In this document: in pieces, positions 36,959 through 47,589 of the stretch
How the letters are laid out: every line of letters starts with the position of its first letter
How positions within the stretch are numbered: position 1 is the first letter of the stretch
From: Sporisorium sorghi
Taxonomy: Eukaryota; Basidiomycota; Ustilaginomycetes; Ustilaginales; Ustilaginaceae
Direction of reading: 5' to 3'
DNA: 64,000 nt
Assembly (NCBI GenBank): GCA_023212695.1
Contig: JALCCG010000038.1
Span: 49,868 to 113,867, forward strand
The notes under the pieces: generated by a model
What the model saw: only the letters and a program-made list of their open reading frames with translations
What the model was told of the DNA's origin: nothing
Database searches by the model: none
Program-made: the position numbers and the translations under genes

Positions 36959-38752
36959 CTACACCAGGTACAGCGTATCAATGAACCTCGTCGCCAACTG
37001 CCCGACGATCGCCGTGGCACTAACACCGCTACCCAACCCATACAGCGTGGCCATGGAGCCCTTCTGCCCGCTGAAGCTGGACCTCGCGTGGCTCACCGCC
37101 TGCTTCAAATCCTTGACAAACTCGTCGACCACGGGAATCGTGAGCCGTGTCACAGCAATGTGGATCGCAGGCACGTCGCCGGCCAACCCGTTCATGTGCC
37201 AGCCCTTCTTGCTCATGTGGTCGCCCACGTCGTAGATCGACACGCTCCCCGGTGCGTTGCTCGCGAACGCGACCACCGATACAATGGGCTTGCCGAGCAC
37301 GCACAGCTCGGGGATCTCGCGCTCGATGCGCGTGGTGATCTCCTTGGTCGCACCCACAATGTCGCGGCACGACTGCGTGTACCCGCTGTCGCCCATCTTC
37401 ATCATGGCCGCCCACGTGCCTGCGATCAGCGAGCCCGGTCGCGAGCCGGACAGCGTGGGCGTGGCGTACACACCGCCCGGCCAGTCGGTCTTGACGTAGT
37501 ACTGGAACCTGCGCAGCTCCGCTGTGCGGTACAGGATCGTCGACAGACCTTTGGGGCCGAAGCCGTACTTGTGCGTGTCGCAGCTGATCGAGGTGACGCC
37601 GTCCACTCTGAAGTCGAACGGCTCGGTGTCGAAGCCGGCTTTGGCAAGGAAGGGCACGAGGAACGAGCCGAGGCAGCAGTCGACGTGAAGCAGGATGTTG
37701 TGGCGTTTGGCGAGCTTGGCGAGGTTGGGAATGTCGTCGATGATGCCGTCGGGGAAGTTGGGGGCGGAGCCGACGAGGCCGATGGTGTTCGAGTTGATGG
37801 CGCGGCCGACGCGGCCGACCTGCACTTTACGGGTTACGGGGTCGACGGGGATGTGGTGCACCTTGATGCCAAAGTACTGGCCAGCCTTGTCGAACGCAGC
37901 GTGCGCAGAGACGCTGACGACGAGCTCGGGCTCCTTGATGCCCTTGGTCGCCCTAGCCCATTCGCGCATGGCGAGACACGCGAGCAGGATCGACTCCGTC
38001 CCGCCGCTCGACGTGGCGCCCACCGCACTCGCGGGTGCGTTGTACATGCGCAGCACCATCGATACGATTTCAGCCTCCATCTTGCGCACACCGGGGAACA
38101 CGTCCGGATGCAGCGGATTGCTGACGAGGAACTGCTTGATCGAGTCCGCCAGCAGCTCGCTCAGGTCGTCGCCTCCATGGTACACGGCACCGGAGACCTT
38201 ACCACCCTTCCATACCATCTGCCCATCCCTATTCTGCCAGTCGGCTTCGACGATTTTGCTGTCGACGCCCGCCTCCATGATCTGCAGTTTCGCCAGCTCG
38301 GTCTTGATCCACTCGGTCTCCTTGCCGAGCTGCGGCAGCTCGCGGTTGATTTCGAGATGAGAAGGACGCGGTACAATTTTCGCTTCAACCTCAGCCATCG
38401 CAGTATCCAGCTCGCGCTTCACCTTGCGCTTAGCTGCAGGCGTCTTGAGCAGCAGCGCAAACGCCCGTGCCGACACCAGCCGGTACAGCTGGAACAGCGT
38501 CTCCGACACACCGTACGCGCGAAGGTGCCGAAGCAGCCTCGTCGAGTAGCGGTACACGACCAGAGCGAACACGACATTCTTGGCATTGTCGAAGGTGGCG
38601 AGCATCTTGAGTGCGGTGATGAGCAGGCTTTCGTCGGCCGCGGTAGGGCGCGAGGTGGCGGAGGAGCGCTTTCCAGCCGAGGCGCTGGCAGGAGTAGGGA
38701 GCGAGGCGATCTTGGCAGCGACTGCCTCTCGCGCTGGCGTTCGTGCTGCCAT
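36959..38752 (-). CDS. DPL1: Sphingosine-1-phosphate (dihydrosphingosine-phosphate) lyase
   Basis: 597 residues, single exon, ATG at 38752. A hydrophobic segment (NVVFALVVYRYSTRLLRHL, about residues 55-75) gives the single N-terminal ER anchor expected in this family. The PLP fold of the group II decarboxylase type follows: TSSGGTESILLACLAMREW (about 220-240) and the PLP-binding lysine in ISCDTHKYGFGPKG (Lys about 392). The enzyme cleaves long-chain-base 1-phosphates to a fatty aldehyde and phosphoethanolamine, the exit step of sphingolipid breakdown. Length matches yeast Dpl1 (589). A 696-residue antisense open frame covers the gene and is treated as a shadow of codon bias. Confidence 0.95.
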   Translation of the reverse strand: MAARTPAREAVAAKIASLPTPASASAGKRSSATSRPTAADESLLITALKMLATFDNAKNVVFALVVYRYSTRLLRHLRAYGVSETLFQLYRLVSARAFALLLKTPAAKRKVKRELDTAMAEVEAKIVPRPSHLEINRELPQLGKETEWIKTELAKLQIMEAGVDSKIVEADWQNRDGQMVWKGGKVSGAVYHGGDDLSELLADSIKQFLVSNPLHPDVFPGVRKMEAEIVSMVLRMYNAPASAVGATSSGGTESILLACLAMREWARATKGIKEPELVVSVSAHAAFDKAGQYFGIKVHHIPVDPVTRKVQVGRVGRAINSNTIGLVGSAPNFPDGIIDDIPNLAKLAKRHNILLHVDCCLGSFLVPFLAKAGFDTEPFDFRVDGVTSISCDTHKYGFGPKGLSTILYRTAELRRFQYYVKTDWPGGVYATPTLSGSRPGSLIAGTWAAMMKMGDSGYTQSCRDIVGATKEITTRIEREIPELCVLGKPIVSVVAFASNAPGSVSIYDVGDHMSKKGWHMNGLAGDVPAIHIAVTRLTIPVVDEFVKDLKQAVSHARSSFSGQKGSMATLYGLGSGVSATAIVGQLATRFIDTLYLV

Positions 38753-39601
38753 ATTGCTGCTGTGGTTGTCGATGTGTAGAAGTGATGATGGTGTAGAGGT
38801 GAGGACGAGATGGAAACTGTCAGACTGTGCCTAGTTGATATAGGCAAAAGGACGTGCGCGCTTCGCCACTTGAGAAAGAGTGGAAAGATAGCCGATGCGC
38901 TCTAAATTTTCAAAAAAAGGCTCCCTGCCACCGCTGCTGCTGCCTGCTGCACTCTACGACGTAAGGCTGACCCGCTACGGCTGCTGACACGTTTTTGTTC
39001 GAAGAAGGCACTTGGCCACTGTCAGCAAAATACCCGCCTTTTTTTTTTTTTTTTTTAGACGCTCGAGCGCGATACGCCGCGGTCACTGCTAAGAATAAGC
39101 GCGCGTTTCGCCCTTTTTGCACCTCATTGTCACTGCCACGACCCGCAGCCCGCTCTTATGAAGGTTTGCTTGTCGGCGTCGTTACAGCTGATTGCAGACC
39201 TCGGGACGCATCAACCCCCACATGGGAAGATAATGGGGGACCGGAGATCCGCATGTCGATCTGCAGCCCGCGACTCGTGCGGCGATACCCAGCTTTTCTA
39301 GAATGAGAAGCTCCGCCGTCGCCCGTCAGATTGTGCATCGCGCTCTGCTTGCCCCGCATCCGCTGATCAGTCTCGCAGAAGTTTGCAGTGCACCCTCGTG
39401 AGCTCTTCAAGTGTAGCTGGAACAATGCAGTCACAGTGTGTGAGCGAGTCGACAACTCTCGGCGAAATATCGGCGTTCAGCGCTGCCCTTTTTGGCCGAG
39501 GTGGAGGCGATGAGTGGACATTCAGCACCGAGCTTTCCTTCCATCGATCCACCATATGCTGCCGTACCTCGATGAAAGTACGAGCTGTTCCCATCGCCAA
39601 A
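38753..39601. promoter_or_regulatory. Divergent promoter region of DPL1 and the aldo-keto reductase gene
   Basis: 849 bp between divergent ATGs with an 18-bp poly(T) tract (39039-39056). The reductase frame is open from 39383 but earlier in-frame ATGs (for example 39572, T at -3) have weaker contexts than 39602. No separate gene is seen. Confidence 0.4.
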
Positions 39602-40846
39602 ATGACAGTGAGAAAGCTGAGTCTGTCCTCCACCGCCACGCTTTCGGATGGCAACGCGATCCCGCGCCTGGGACTGGGCGTCTACGAGATGTCGGATGCC
39701 GAGGCCACGCGTGCGGTCACTTGGGCGCTCGAGGCGGGCTATCGTCACTTTGACTGGTGAGCAGCACACTTCCCTCACTACCTCCCCGCTATCTGATCCA
39801 CAAGTCTGACTAGAGCATCGGCAACGACAGCGCCGAGTGGTACTACAACGAGCGCAGCGTCGGCTCTGCCATCTCGCGCTTCCTCGCCACCCCTAGCTGC
39901 GACCTCCAACGCTCCGACATCTTCTACTGCTCCAAGCTGCAGGCCAACAACGGCTACGCCGCCGCCAAGCGCAGCATTGCCGAGTCGGTGCGAAAATGTG
40001 GGCTGGGATATATCGATCTCTACCTCATCCACAGCCCGTATGGGGGTAAAGCGAAGAGGCTCGAGAGCTGGAGAGCCATCGAGGAGGCGAAAGACCACGG
40101 CCTGGTCAGGAGTATCGGTGTTAGCAACTACGCCAAGAGGCATATTGAGGAGCTGCTCGAGTCGGGGCCGAAGTACAGGCCGACGGTGAACCAGTGCGAT
40201 CTGCACCCGTTTATGGCGCGCGAGGAGCTGGTCGAGTATTGTCGTTCGGAGGGGATCGAGATGGAGGTAAGTCGAGATAGTCATGCTGAATGTCAAGCGC
40301 ACTAGCTGATTGGGCTTGGCTTCCTTTGATGTGCAGTGCTGGGGCCCTCTGGTGCGAGCAGAGCGCTTCGACCACCCGGTCATTGTTCAGCTCGCGAGGA
40401 AGCATGCCGTGACCCCGGCTCAGGTGCTCATGTACGTTTGCAGGCCTCGTTCTGGACTACGAGTGTAGAGCTGCGATCTGACCTTTGTTTGATACTGCTC
40501 TGATCAACAGCCGCTTCTCGCTCCAGCGAGGATACATCACAGTAAGTTCATCTCATTCCCACGACAACGGCTAATTTGAAGGTACTGATGCCCATCTCGA
40601 CTTTTCGGTTAATAGATCCCCAAATCGGTCTCCAAGCAGCGCATCCTCGAAAACGCCGATGTGTTTGGATTCGAGCTCGACGTGAAGGATATGCAGCAGC
40701 TCCGAAGCTTGGACGAGTATCTCGTCACCGAGTGAGTGATCTTTCAGAACAAGATAAAGAGATGGGGGGCCAAGAGCGACTGACACTTTGTGTTCTATTC
40801 CGTCCTGACGTCCAGCTGGGATCCTATTGGCGACCCTTCGGCCTGA
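39602..40846 (+). CDS. Aldo-keto reductase, six exons
   Basis: Proposed exons: 39602-39756, 39831-40266, 40337-40431, 40511-40541, 40616-40731 and 40816-40846, coding for 287 residues. Every intron is GT-AG and 70-84 nt long, with GTGAGC, GTAAGT, GTACGT, GTAAGT and GTGAGT donors; intron 1 has a CTGAC branch site about 20 nt before its acceptor. The spliced protein reads through the AKR landmarks: GLGVYEM, AGYRHFD plus CAEWYYNE (Asp and Tyr of the tetrad across the first junction), YCSKLQ (Lys), LIHSP (His), [43 protein letters not shown] (nucleotide binding). It is an NAD(P)H-dependent carbonyl reductase of unknown substrate. The start could be the in-frame ATG at 39572, but AAAATGA at 39602 has the better context. 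It is the most intron-dense gene here. Confidence 0.85.
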
Positions 40847-41217
40847 TCACGCAGAGCAATGATGTGCAACCACTCCGCTTGAGCACACTGCAACTCTTCA
40901 TGCTGTTTGCGACCCTCGACCATCTCTTTACTGCTATCCTTGTCGACAGACGGCATGCGAGCTCAATTTTTGAAATTGTGAGATCGTCTAGCCCGATTTG
41001 GGTCGAGTCAACTCGATTGAAATGCGATTACAAAGTCACGCGCAGGCGACTTTGAAAATGTATTCAACCCTTTTTTTTCTTCTTTGTCGCTGTATCAAAA
41101 AGCGCTCTTCTCTCTCCCTCTTCTCGACACCATCCTCTCCTCCTTCGACTCTTCCATCTCTGTCAGTGCAGCTACTGTCTGGCTCTTCTACACCCCCGCT
41201 CTCTCGCCTCGCTTTGC
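40847..41217. promoter_or_regulatory. Promoter and leader region of lysyl-tRNA synthetase
   Basis: 371 bp between the reductase stop and the first in-frame ATG of the lysyl-tRNA synthetase. It is pyrimidine-rich (TTTTTTTTCTTCTTTG and CTCTCTCCCTCTTCTCG) over its right half, as expected of a leader. No gene is seen. Confidence 0.45.
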
Positions 41218-43179
41218 ATGTTCAAGGCATTCACTCGATCCGCAACCCTCCTTCCCAGATCCTTGCCTTCGACTTGCTACAAGACTCACCACCAACTCGC
41301 AATCGCTTTTTCACCGCCTCCACCCCACTCCTCGAAGCGCATCTCCCCACTCACCGCCATCCGCAACATGTCTTCCACCGACGCCACCAACCAGCCCGCC
41401 GACGCCGTCAACCTCGTCAAGGATGACCTCACCGGCGAGATGGTCTCCAAGTCCGAGCTCAAGCGCCGCATCAAGCTGCGCGAGAAGGAGGCCAAAAAGG
41501 CTTCCAAGGCTGCCGAAGCTCTTGCACAGGCTACAGCCGCCAAGTCGGCCGCTGCGTCCGAGGAGGACCTCAACCCCAACCAGTACTACGAGCGTCGATT
41601 CCGCACCATCGCCGCCCTGCGCGAATCCAAAAACCCGGACCCGTACCCGCACAAGTTCCACGTCAGCATCTCGCTCTCCGAGTTCATCTCCAAGTACGAG
41701 GGCAAGCTCGAGGCCGGCCAGCACCTCGACAACGAGCAGGTCTGCATCGCCGGTCGTCTCCACAACATGCGCTCCGCCGGTCAGAAGCTCCGCTTCTACG
41801 ACTTGCACGGCGAGGGCGTCAAGGTGCAGATCACCGCCCAGCTCCAGGACCACTCCGACGGCGACTTTTTCGCCATCCATGATCTGCTCCGTCGCGGCGA
41901 CATTGTCGGCGTTACCGGCGTGCCTGGTAAGACCAAGAAGGGCGAGCTGTCCATCTTCCCGCGTTCCATCCAGCTGCTTTCGCCCAACCTCAAGATGCTG
42001 CCCAAGGCGTCGCAGGGTGACAAGGGCGGCTTCACTGACACCGAGCAGCGTCACCGCAAGCGATACCTCGACTTGATCATGAACAACCACGTGCGCGACA
42101 TCTTTGTCAAGCGCGCCAAGATCGTCAACTACGTGCGACGCTTCCTCGACAACCTCGGCTTCCTCGAGGTCGAGACGCCCATGATGAACCAGATTGCCGG
42201 TGGTGCCACTGCCAAGCCGTTCGTCACGTACCACAACGACCTCAAGCTCGATCTCTTCATGCGTATTGCTCCCGAGCTCTTCCTCAAGGAGCTCGTCGTC
42301 GGTGGTCTCGACCGTGTCTACGAGATTGGCCGTGTCTTCCGAAACGAGTCGATCGACCAGACGCACAACCCGGAGTTTTCGATCTGCGAGTTCTACATGG
42401 CCTACGCCGACATGTACGACCTGATGGACATCACCGAGTCCATGATCTCGGGCCTGGTCAAGGCAGTCACCGGATCGTACAAGATCAAGTACCACCCGGA
42501 CGGCAAGGACGTCGAGGGCGGACGCGAGTACGAGATCGACTTTTCCACGCCCTGGAAGCGCTTCGACATGATCAAGGAGCTCGAAGCCAAGATGAACGTC
42601 ACCTTCCCGCCTGCTGATCAGCTGCACACCGAGGAGACGCGCAAGTGGTTGTCCGATCTGGCGGCTAAGCACAATGTCGACTGCTCCGAGCCGCGCACGT
42701 CGTCGCGCCTGATTGACAAGATGACCGGCGAATTTGTCGAGACGCAGTGCATCAACCCGTCGTTCATCGTGGGACATCCGCAGGTCATGTCGCCCTTGGC
42801 CAAGCGTCATCGCGACATCCCCGGCTTGTGCGAGAGGTTCGAGGTGTTCGTCGCCACCAAGGAGATCTGCAACGCGTACACGGAGCTCAACGACCCGTGG
42901 GTGCAGCGCGCCAACTTTGAGGAGCAGAGCAGGCAGAAGGACCAGGGCGACGACGAGGCGCAGGGCATCGACCATGTGTTTATCGATGCGCTCGAGCACG
43001 GTCTGCCCCCCACGGGCGGTTGGGGTCTAGGCATCGACAGGCTGGTCATGTTCCTCACCGATTCGAATTCCATCAAGGAGGTGCTCGCGTTCCCGGCGAA
43101 CAAGCCGCTCCCCAACGAGAACAAGCCCCAGCCCGTCCCGTCGCTCGAGGGTGAGGCGACCGCTGAGGCTCAGGTGTAA
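41218..43179 (+). CDS. KRS1: Lysyl-tRNA synthetase, class II, with two in-frame starts
   Basis: 653 residues from the ATG at 41218, or 603 from the ATG at 41368. The first 50 residues ([20 protein letters not shown]) are basic and lack acids, like a mitochondrial presequence. From the second ATG ([14 protein letters not shown]) the protein looks like a cytosolic LysRS, with a Lys-rich N-terminal helix ([20 protein letters not shown]), an anticodon-binding OB fold (about 125-240) and a class IIb core: motif 2 ([20 protein letters not shown]) and motif 3 ([14 protein letters not shown]). The first ATG has T at -3 (weak) and the second A at -3 (AACATG), which would allow leaky scanning to make mitochondrial and cytosolic forms. 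Dual targeting is inferred; a separate mitochondrial enzyme elsewhere is possible. Confidence 0.93.
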   Translation: MFKAFTRSATLLPRSLPSTCYKTHHQLAIAFSPPPPHSSKRISPLTAIRNMSSTDATNQPADAVNLVKDDLTGEMVSKSELKRRIKLREKEAKKASKAAEALAQATAAKSAAASEEDLNPNQYYERRFRTIAALRESKNPDPYPHKFHVSISLSEFISKYEGKLEAGQHLDNEQVCIAGRLHNMRSAGQKLRFYDLHGEGVKVQITAQLQDHSDGDFFAIHDLLRRGDIVGVTGVPGKTKKGELSIFPRSIQLLSPNLKMLPKASQGDKGGFTDTEQRHRKRYLDLIMNNHVRDIFVKRAKIVNYVRRFLDNLGFLEVETPMMNQIAGGATAKPFVTYHNDLKLDLFMRIAPELFLKELVVGGLDRVYEIGRVFRNESIDQTHNPEFSICEFYMAYADMYDLMDITESMISGLVKAVTGSYKIKYHPDGKDVEGGREYEIDFSTPWKRFDMIKELEAKMNVTFPPADQLHTEETRKWLSDLAAKHNVDCSEPRTSSRLIDKMTGEFVETQCINPSFIVGHPQVMSPLAKRHRDIPGLCERFEVFVATKEICNAYTELNDPWVQRANFEEQSRQKDQGDDEAQGIDHVFIDALEHGLPPTGGWGLGIDRLVMFLTDSNSIKEVLAFPANKPLPNENKPQPVPSLEGEATAEAQV

Positions 43180-44060
43180 GGTGGGTTCCCACCTCTAAAT
43201 GTTGCACACCTTGTGAATGTAGACTCGGCGTTGATGTGAGAATCTAAAAGATGCCAAGCTTTATGCAACGCAGAAGAGTGAAGATTGTGGATGAGATCGA
43301 GGCCATAAAGGCTTGTGCGTATCGTCACTGACGAGTCAACCGCCGTCTCCCATGGTATCTTGCGCCGCAACAGGGAGCACCCACGTGGTGCGGTGCAAGG
43401 GAGCGGCTGGCTTCCCATCCCCACATGACGCTGGCCAGATGGGCGCCTTTCTGAGAGATGCGAGGCAATGGGATGCGAGGAGCGAAGTGGTGGGAACAGA
43501 CCAGAGAGGACAAGCAGCGAGGTGCTCGCGCAGAGTGGCATCGAGACCACGCAACAGTCGCCGCCACTGCCGCATAGCATGCTGCGTTGATGGCTGCGTG
43601 TTTCCAAGATGTGAGCATGTACGAGCAGGAGCGAGATGTTGCACACCCTCGAGAATGTAGATTCGGCGCTGATGTGACGATTCAAGAGCCGTGAAGCTTT
43701 CACAACGCAGATGTGAAGAGTGAGGTCTGTGAATGAGGTCGAGTATGCAACCTCGCGCGCAGCCTCGCCACGGTGAGCAGACGATGTGTCGCAGGCTGAG
43801 CGTATCGAAGATGTCAGAACACGCAAGAGGGTAACGAGGAGGCGGCTTGGCGAGCAGCCAACGCATGACGCGGGTGCGAAGTGTCTCGGAGCACATATGT
43901 GCACACAGAAGCTGCATGCGCTCCCTGCTTCCGCGCTCCCAGCTCCATTCGACAGAGGCAGACAAAAGGTGTCATGGATCAGCCAGCTGCAGAGGCGCAT
44001 TCCACGATAGTCTTGGCAAGAACTCAACCAAGAAACAGCTGATCGCAGATCCACCCGCAT
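43170..44060 (-). CDS. Doubtful hypothetical ORF spanning both direct repeats
   Basis: An open frame of about 296 residues from the ATG at 44060. Both direct repeats are read in the same frame and give two related segments ([16 protein letters not shown] and [16 protein letters not shown]). There is no recognisable domain, signal peptide or membrane segment; composition is Ser/Cys/His/Arg-rich, as in chance ORFs of this GC-rich genome, and overlapping frames are also open. It may be chance. The retained frame between repeats is the only point in favour. Confidence 0.18.
   Translation of the reverse strand: MRVDLRSAVSWLSSCQDYRGMRLCSWLIHDTFCLPLSNGAGSAEAGSACSFCVHICAPRHFAPASCVGCSPSRLLVTLLRVLTSSIRSACDTSSAHRGEAAREVAYSTSFTDLTLHICVVKASRLLNRHISAESTFSRVCNISLLLVHAHILETRSHQRSMLCGSGGDCCVVSMPLCASTSLLVLSGLFPPLRSSHPIASHLSERRPSGQRHVGMGSQPLPCTAPRGCSLLRRKIPWETAVDSSVTIRTSLYGLDLIHNLHSSALHKAWHLLDSHINAESTFTRCATFRGGNPPYT
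43199..43301 (+). repeat. Direct repeat copy 1 (about 103 bp)
   Basis: Begins ATGTTGCACACC and contains ACTCGGCGTTGATGTGA and GCAACGCAGA. By eye roughly 80 percent identical to 43636-43743, in the same orientation, 437 bp apart. Function unknown. Confidence 0.7.
43636..43743 (+). repeat. Direct repeat copy 2 (about 108 bp)
   Basis: Begins ATGTTGCACACC and contains ATTCGGCGCTGATGTGA and ACAACGCAGA, matching copy 1 at 43199-43301 with a few small indels. No similarity to the MITE arms at 18 kb was seen. Confidence 0.7.
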
Positions 44061-44559
44061 GATCCCCAGCCTCTTCACCGCGTGCTCTCGAACCTGCACT
44101 CCTTCGCAGAGGCTTCAAGATTCGCTCCTGCAGGAAGCACCACACGTCGATGACACCGTGCAACGGCAGTCTGCTCAAGAACGATCACCAGCTGTGCCGA
44201 AATCCAACCCCCCCCCACCCGCCCGCAGCGAGGTACACGGTGCTCGAGCGCGGTGATCAAGACCCCGAGCCATTTGCGTGAGCGACCCTCAGATCTGCTT
44301 CAGCATAGTACCACTCAGAAGGACTACATGCCATAAAGGAAGCATACTCGCATCTCGATCGCCTGCTGCCGTACAGCCGCTGAGCACGCACTCAGTCCAC
44401 CTGCAGATGAAGGACCAACGCCAGAGACTGACTGTGCTTGGCCAGATCGTTGAGATCGAACGAGCGAGGTCGTGCGGACCGAAGTTCCATCTTCAAACAT
44501 CGAAGTTGCAACTCACATGCTTATTATGACTGCACATTACAGGTCATCTCGCAGATTCA

Positions 44560-44665
44560 GGGTCTTTAGCTCAGCAGTAGAGCGGCAGACTTCGGTTGAT
44601 TCTGAAGCTCCTTCCTCCATTGAAGGGTATTCTGCAGGTCGCGGGTTCAATCCCCGTAGGACTCT
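44560..44665 (+). tRNA. tRNA-Arg (anticodon UCG) with a 34-nt intron
   Basis: A complete cloverleaf can be drawn. The acceptor 44560-44566 pairs with 44658-44664 (two G-U pairs). The D stem is GCTC/GAGC (44569-44572, 44580-44583). The anticodon stem is GCAGA/TCTGC (44585-44589, 44631-44635) with anticodon TCG at 44592-44594. The variable loop is AGGTC, and the T arm GCGGG/CCCGT has loop TTCAATC. An intron at 44596-44629 sits after position 37, the canonical place. Internal promoter boxes are clear: A box TAGCTCAGCAG (44567-44577) and B box GGTTCAATCC (44644-44653). A nine-T Pol III terminator follows directly. Discriminator is U. The D loop is short (AGCAGTA) and lacks the usual GG at 18-19, which is odd. 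The isotype depends on placing the intron after position 37. Confidence 0.85.
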
Positions 44666-45527
44666 TTTTTTTTCGATTTGCTGATCATCACTGACGTTCA
44701 CTTTTTGCTGTCATTCGCTCGTCAACCATGATGACTTACATGACACTGCCTTGGACTGAGATCGAAATGGATCTAAATGCAACGGTCGGGACGGATGGGT
44801 GCTGTGGTAGGAAAAGAGAGGGAGCACGGAGAACCGTCGCACGCGAAGCGAGAGTCTTGGCGCGCTCAGTTCGCCGGCGTGGACACGTCGCTTAAAGTCA
44901 TTTGGCGGAGACATCCACGCTCCGTGTTCGCCTACGCATTCGGGGTTTTAAGACAGCGGGTCTCGTGGCACCCTGGTCCATGGTACCGGCTTGCTGGTTC
45001 CGGCTAGTGCGAAGGCGTGCCCGTGGGCAAGCGAATGCCGTGTGCAGAGAGAGATGCGTGCTGCACCGGTCATGTTTGCCACGTACTGCATCGTGTTGGG
45101 ACATGGTGCAGAGGAGAGAGAGGTAGAGGTAAGCTACTCTGACTCGCTGTGAACAGAGAGACAGGTGTAGGCGCCCCGAGTCAGCTGCTCTGGCAGTCGT
45201 GTTGGAACGTTGCCACGCTAGTCCATGCTTTACGTTCCGTCGTAAAGGGCACACTCCATCGTAAGGCTGGTCGAAACATTGGACCAATGAAGGCGCCACC
45301 AACCAATCTAGCCATTGTCAACACCTTTACTGCCAGCGTATCTCATGTGCTAACGCCTCACGAGAGCCCGAGAAGCATTCTCAAGCAACCAAAGAGTACG
45401 TCTCAGTGAACACGAACTGCCGACGAAAGACACACCTAACATCGGATGTCTCGACCACCAACGTCGAGGGCCTGCTCTGAGTTGGCTGCGCCCGCATCTT
45501 GCGTATGGGGTAGTGTGTGGGGTAAGC

Positions 45528-46439
45528 TTATAGCAATGGTGGCGCACCGATGCGGGTGAATCCGGGGCGTGGAGAGGAAGATGAATGCGGAGAACCCCAG
45601 CAATCCCCACATTCCGAGAGGGCTCGTCGTGGTGCCCCACGCATTGTGCACATTGTGCTTGGCCCTATCCGTGGAAGCGTCTCGTTGTTGGAAGCGGGGT
45701 CGGAGACGAGAGCGACATGTCGAGCAACAGATGGCGCCGAAGATGATCGAAGACCATCTGCTGCTCGACGTGGAGAGACACGCCGAGTGCGATGAGCACC
45801 TTTTCCAAACTGCCCTTGACCTGCGCTGTTGGCAGGTTGGGAACCAACGACGCGTCCGCACAGTAAACGTCGTCTGACTTCTGCGCTTGCAAAAGGGATG
45901 CAATTCAAATCTGCCAACAATTGCTCATCGCTCCAGGATCGGTCCGGGAGAGGACCGGGATGCCCACGCTGGCAAACGGATGACTCGGAATCATCCGAAC
46001 GGGCAATCGAGACCATGCTGATCCACACAGCGGCCCTCGAAACAGGCTTACTAAGCGACGGCACTGTCGCACTGCAACGACTTTTCTCGATCGGGCGAAA
46101 CAGCCCAAGGGTTGGACGAGTTTTGCAAGCCGAGTCACCATGCGGCTCTGCTCGACACAGGCAACCCCGCCGCGGCAGATTGGAGAGACCAAGGACCATT
46201 ACCACAGCGCGCGCAAAGCAAGAGACGGAGTCTGAAAGTGAATGGTCTCTGGCGACCGGCGAAATTCGATGACCGACGGACAGCGTGGGGAAACAATGGT
46301 GCATGCGTCGACCAAAAAAAAAGGCAACGCTGGACCAGAGAGATCGCACTGCAGCGAAAGAGTGAGGCAAACGAGAGCGGAGACAGGCGCCTGCAGCTCG
46401 CTGCGGGGAGGTTGCACCGAATCGCCGTCTCCATGCCAT
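45528..46439 (-). CDS. Doubtful hypothetical ORF, 303 residues
   Basis: Open from an ATG at 46439 to a stop at 45528. The product is Arg/Ser/Cys-rich with no domain, signal peptide or convincing membrane segment that I recognise. Other frames over the same interval are also open for 75-155 residues. It could be an orphan gene or chance; there is no positive evidence beyond length. Confidence 0.15.
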   Translation of the reverse strand: MAWRRRFGATSPQRAAGACLRSRLPHSFAAVRSLWSSVAFFFGRRMHHCFPTLSVGHRISPVARDHSLSDSVSCFARAVVMVLGLSNLPRRGCLCRAEPHGDSACKTRPTLGLFRPIEKSRCSATVPSLSKPVSRAAVWISMVSIARSDDSESSVCQRGHPGPLPDRSWSDEQLLADLNCIPFASAEVRRRLLCGRVVGSQPANSAGQGQFGKGAHRTRRVSPRRAADGLRSSSAPSVARHVALVSDPASNNETLPRIGPSTMCTMRGAPRRALSECGDCWGSPHSSSSPRPGFTRIGAPPLL

Positions 46440-47568
46440 TCCAAGCCATCTGATTGGCTCGCTCTCCCGTGCCTCAAAACGGCGTGCAGCAGGATCAACA
46501 AAAACGATGCGACACAGTCAGAGATCCTGCAGCTTGACGGCCTCAACCCCAAATCTTTATCGATTTGCACACGCCTTCTCCCTAATCTCCGCGAAGCTTG
46601 ATTTTGGTGATGCCGATGCGTCGTTATATCGCAACTGAGCGTTTGACAGATGCTACGATTGCACAACCGCGGTTGGTTGCACCAACACCGCTTTGGCCCC
46701 CAAGCGTGCAGTAGTCTGCGGCAGTCGAGTCGGCGGGACGGACTATGGAATGCGGCAAGTGCGAGTTTTTAGGGGGGGGGGGGGGGAAAATAATCCAACC
46801 TGCGGCCGCGGCGGTTCAGTTCTGAGCTAAAGTGCAGATCGAGCGTTCCTCGCATGACAGCGTACGAATCCGAGGCGGAATTTCAGTCAGATTTCGACTC
46901 CGCATCGAATTCGGGGGGGGTTTTCTGCAAAAACCATTTTGCCGTGTGTGCGTCGCGCTGTCATTTAGCGAGCGCGCCACTGTTCGCGTGCCTCGCTGCA
47001 CCGCGGCCCCACGCTAGAATTGCTGCTCCCACTCCGGCCGCTCCTGCAGCTTCTGCCTGCGTGTTCTCTCCAACGGATCTCTGCGTTTGTGTTCTACTGC
47101 TGCTGTACTCCTATGTTGTCCCTCTGAGGGTTTGCGACGCTGATTGGCTCCTGCTCCTGCCTTTTCTCCGCACAGTCATGCTTTTTTAACTTTTTTTTTT
47201 TTTTTTTTTCTTTCCCTTTCGGCCTCGACGCTGTGGCTCTGCAGCCACGCTGCTCGTTGATGACCGGTCGAGGTCGCTTTGTTGAGTGAGCTTGGCGTGG
47301 CCAGGCTGTAGTGCAGTCCATGTGACGTGAGGAACGACGGTCCGTCCCCTTTTTTGCCTGCTTCTCGCTGGGTGCCGTTTCGTCGGTCCTCGCCGAGCGC
47401 GTCTCAGGTATAAAGATCCCCTCCTCATCCATCCAAGGTTGTTCGTCTCCCCACATTTCTCGTCCCGTCCACCTTCCTCCCTCCTTTCCTCTGCCTTCCC
47501 TCATCACTGTCTCGGCCCGGAGGATCTCTACACACGTTGACGATTGGAGCTAGCGGACGACGCGAAAC

Positions 47569-47589
47569 TTTTTTTTTTTTTTTTTTTTT
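47569..47589. repeat. 21-bp poly(T) tract directly before the Jen1-type transporter ATG
   Basis: The run ends 10 bp before the start codon, so it is probably transcribed as a poly(U) element in the leader. No AG acceptor lies between it and the ATG, which argues against an intron end. Confidence 0.8.

Larger units (their letters stand above)
43180..44559. other. Gene-poor region left of the tRNA gene
   Basis: 1.4 kb with a diverged direct repeat (43199-43301 and 43636-43743) and a doubtful minus-strand open frame. A short C tract with CCCACCC lies near 44209-44222. No recognised protein-coding gene. Confidence 0.5.

Noticed and set aside
36689..38779. 696-residue plus-strand open frame over DPL1
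   Set aside because: It is exactly antisense to the well-supported DPL1 gene, is rich in Arg, Val, Gly and Ala as expected from the reverse of a GC-rich codon pattern, and shows no domain.
41311..42999. 562-residue minus-strand open frame over lysyl-tRNA synthetase
   Set aside because: Antisense to the catalytic core, Leu/Val/Asp/Gly-rich reverse of the coding strand, no start-codon support.
45665..45892. Minus-strand 75-residue open frame with a plausible helix (GSLEKVLIALGVSLHVEQQ)
   Set aside because: It has no ATG, no convincing splice partners, and overlaps another open frame on the same strand.
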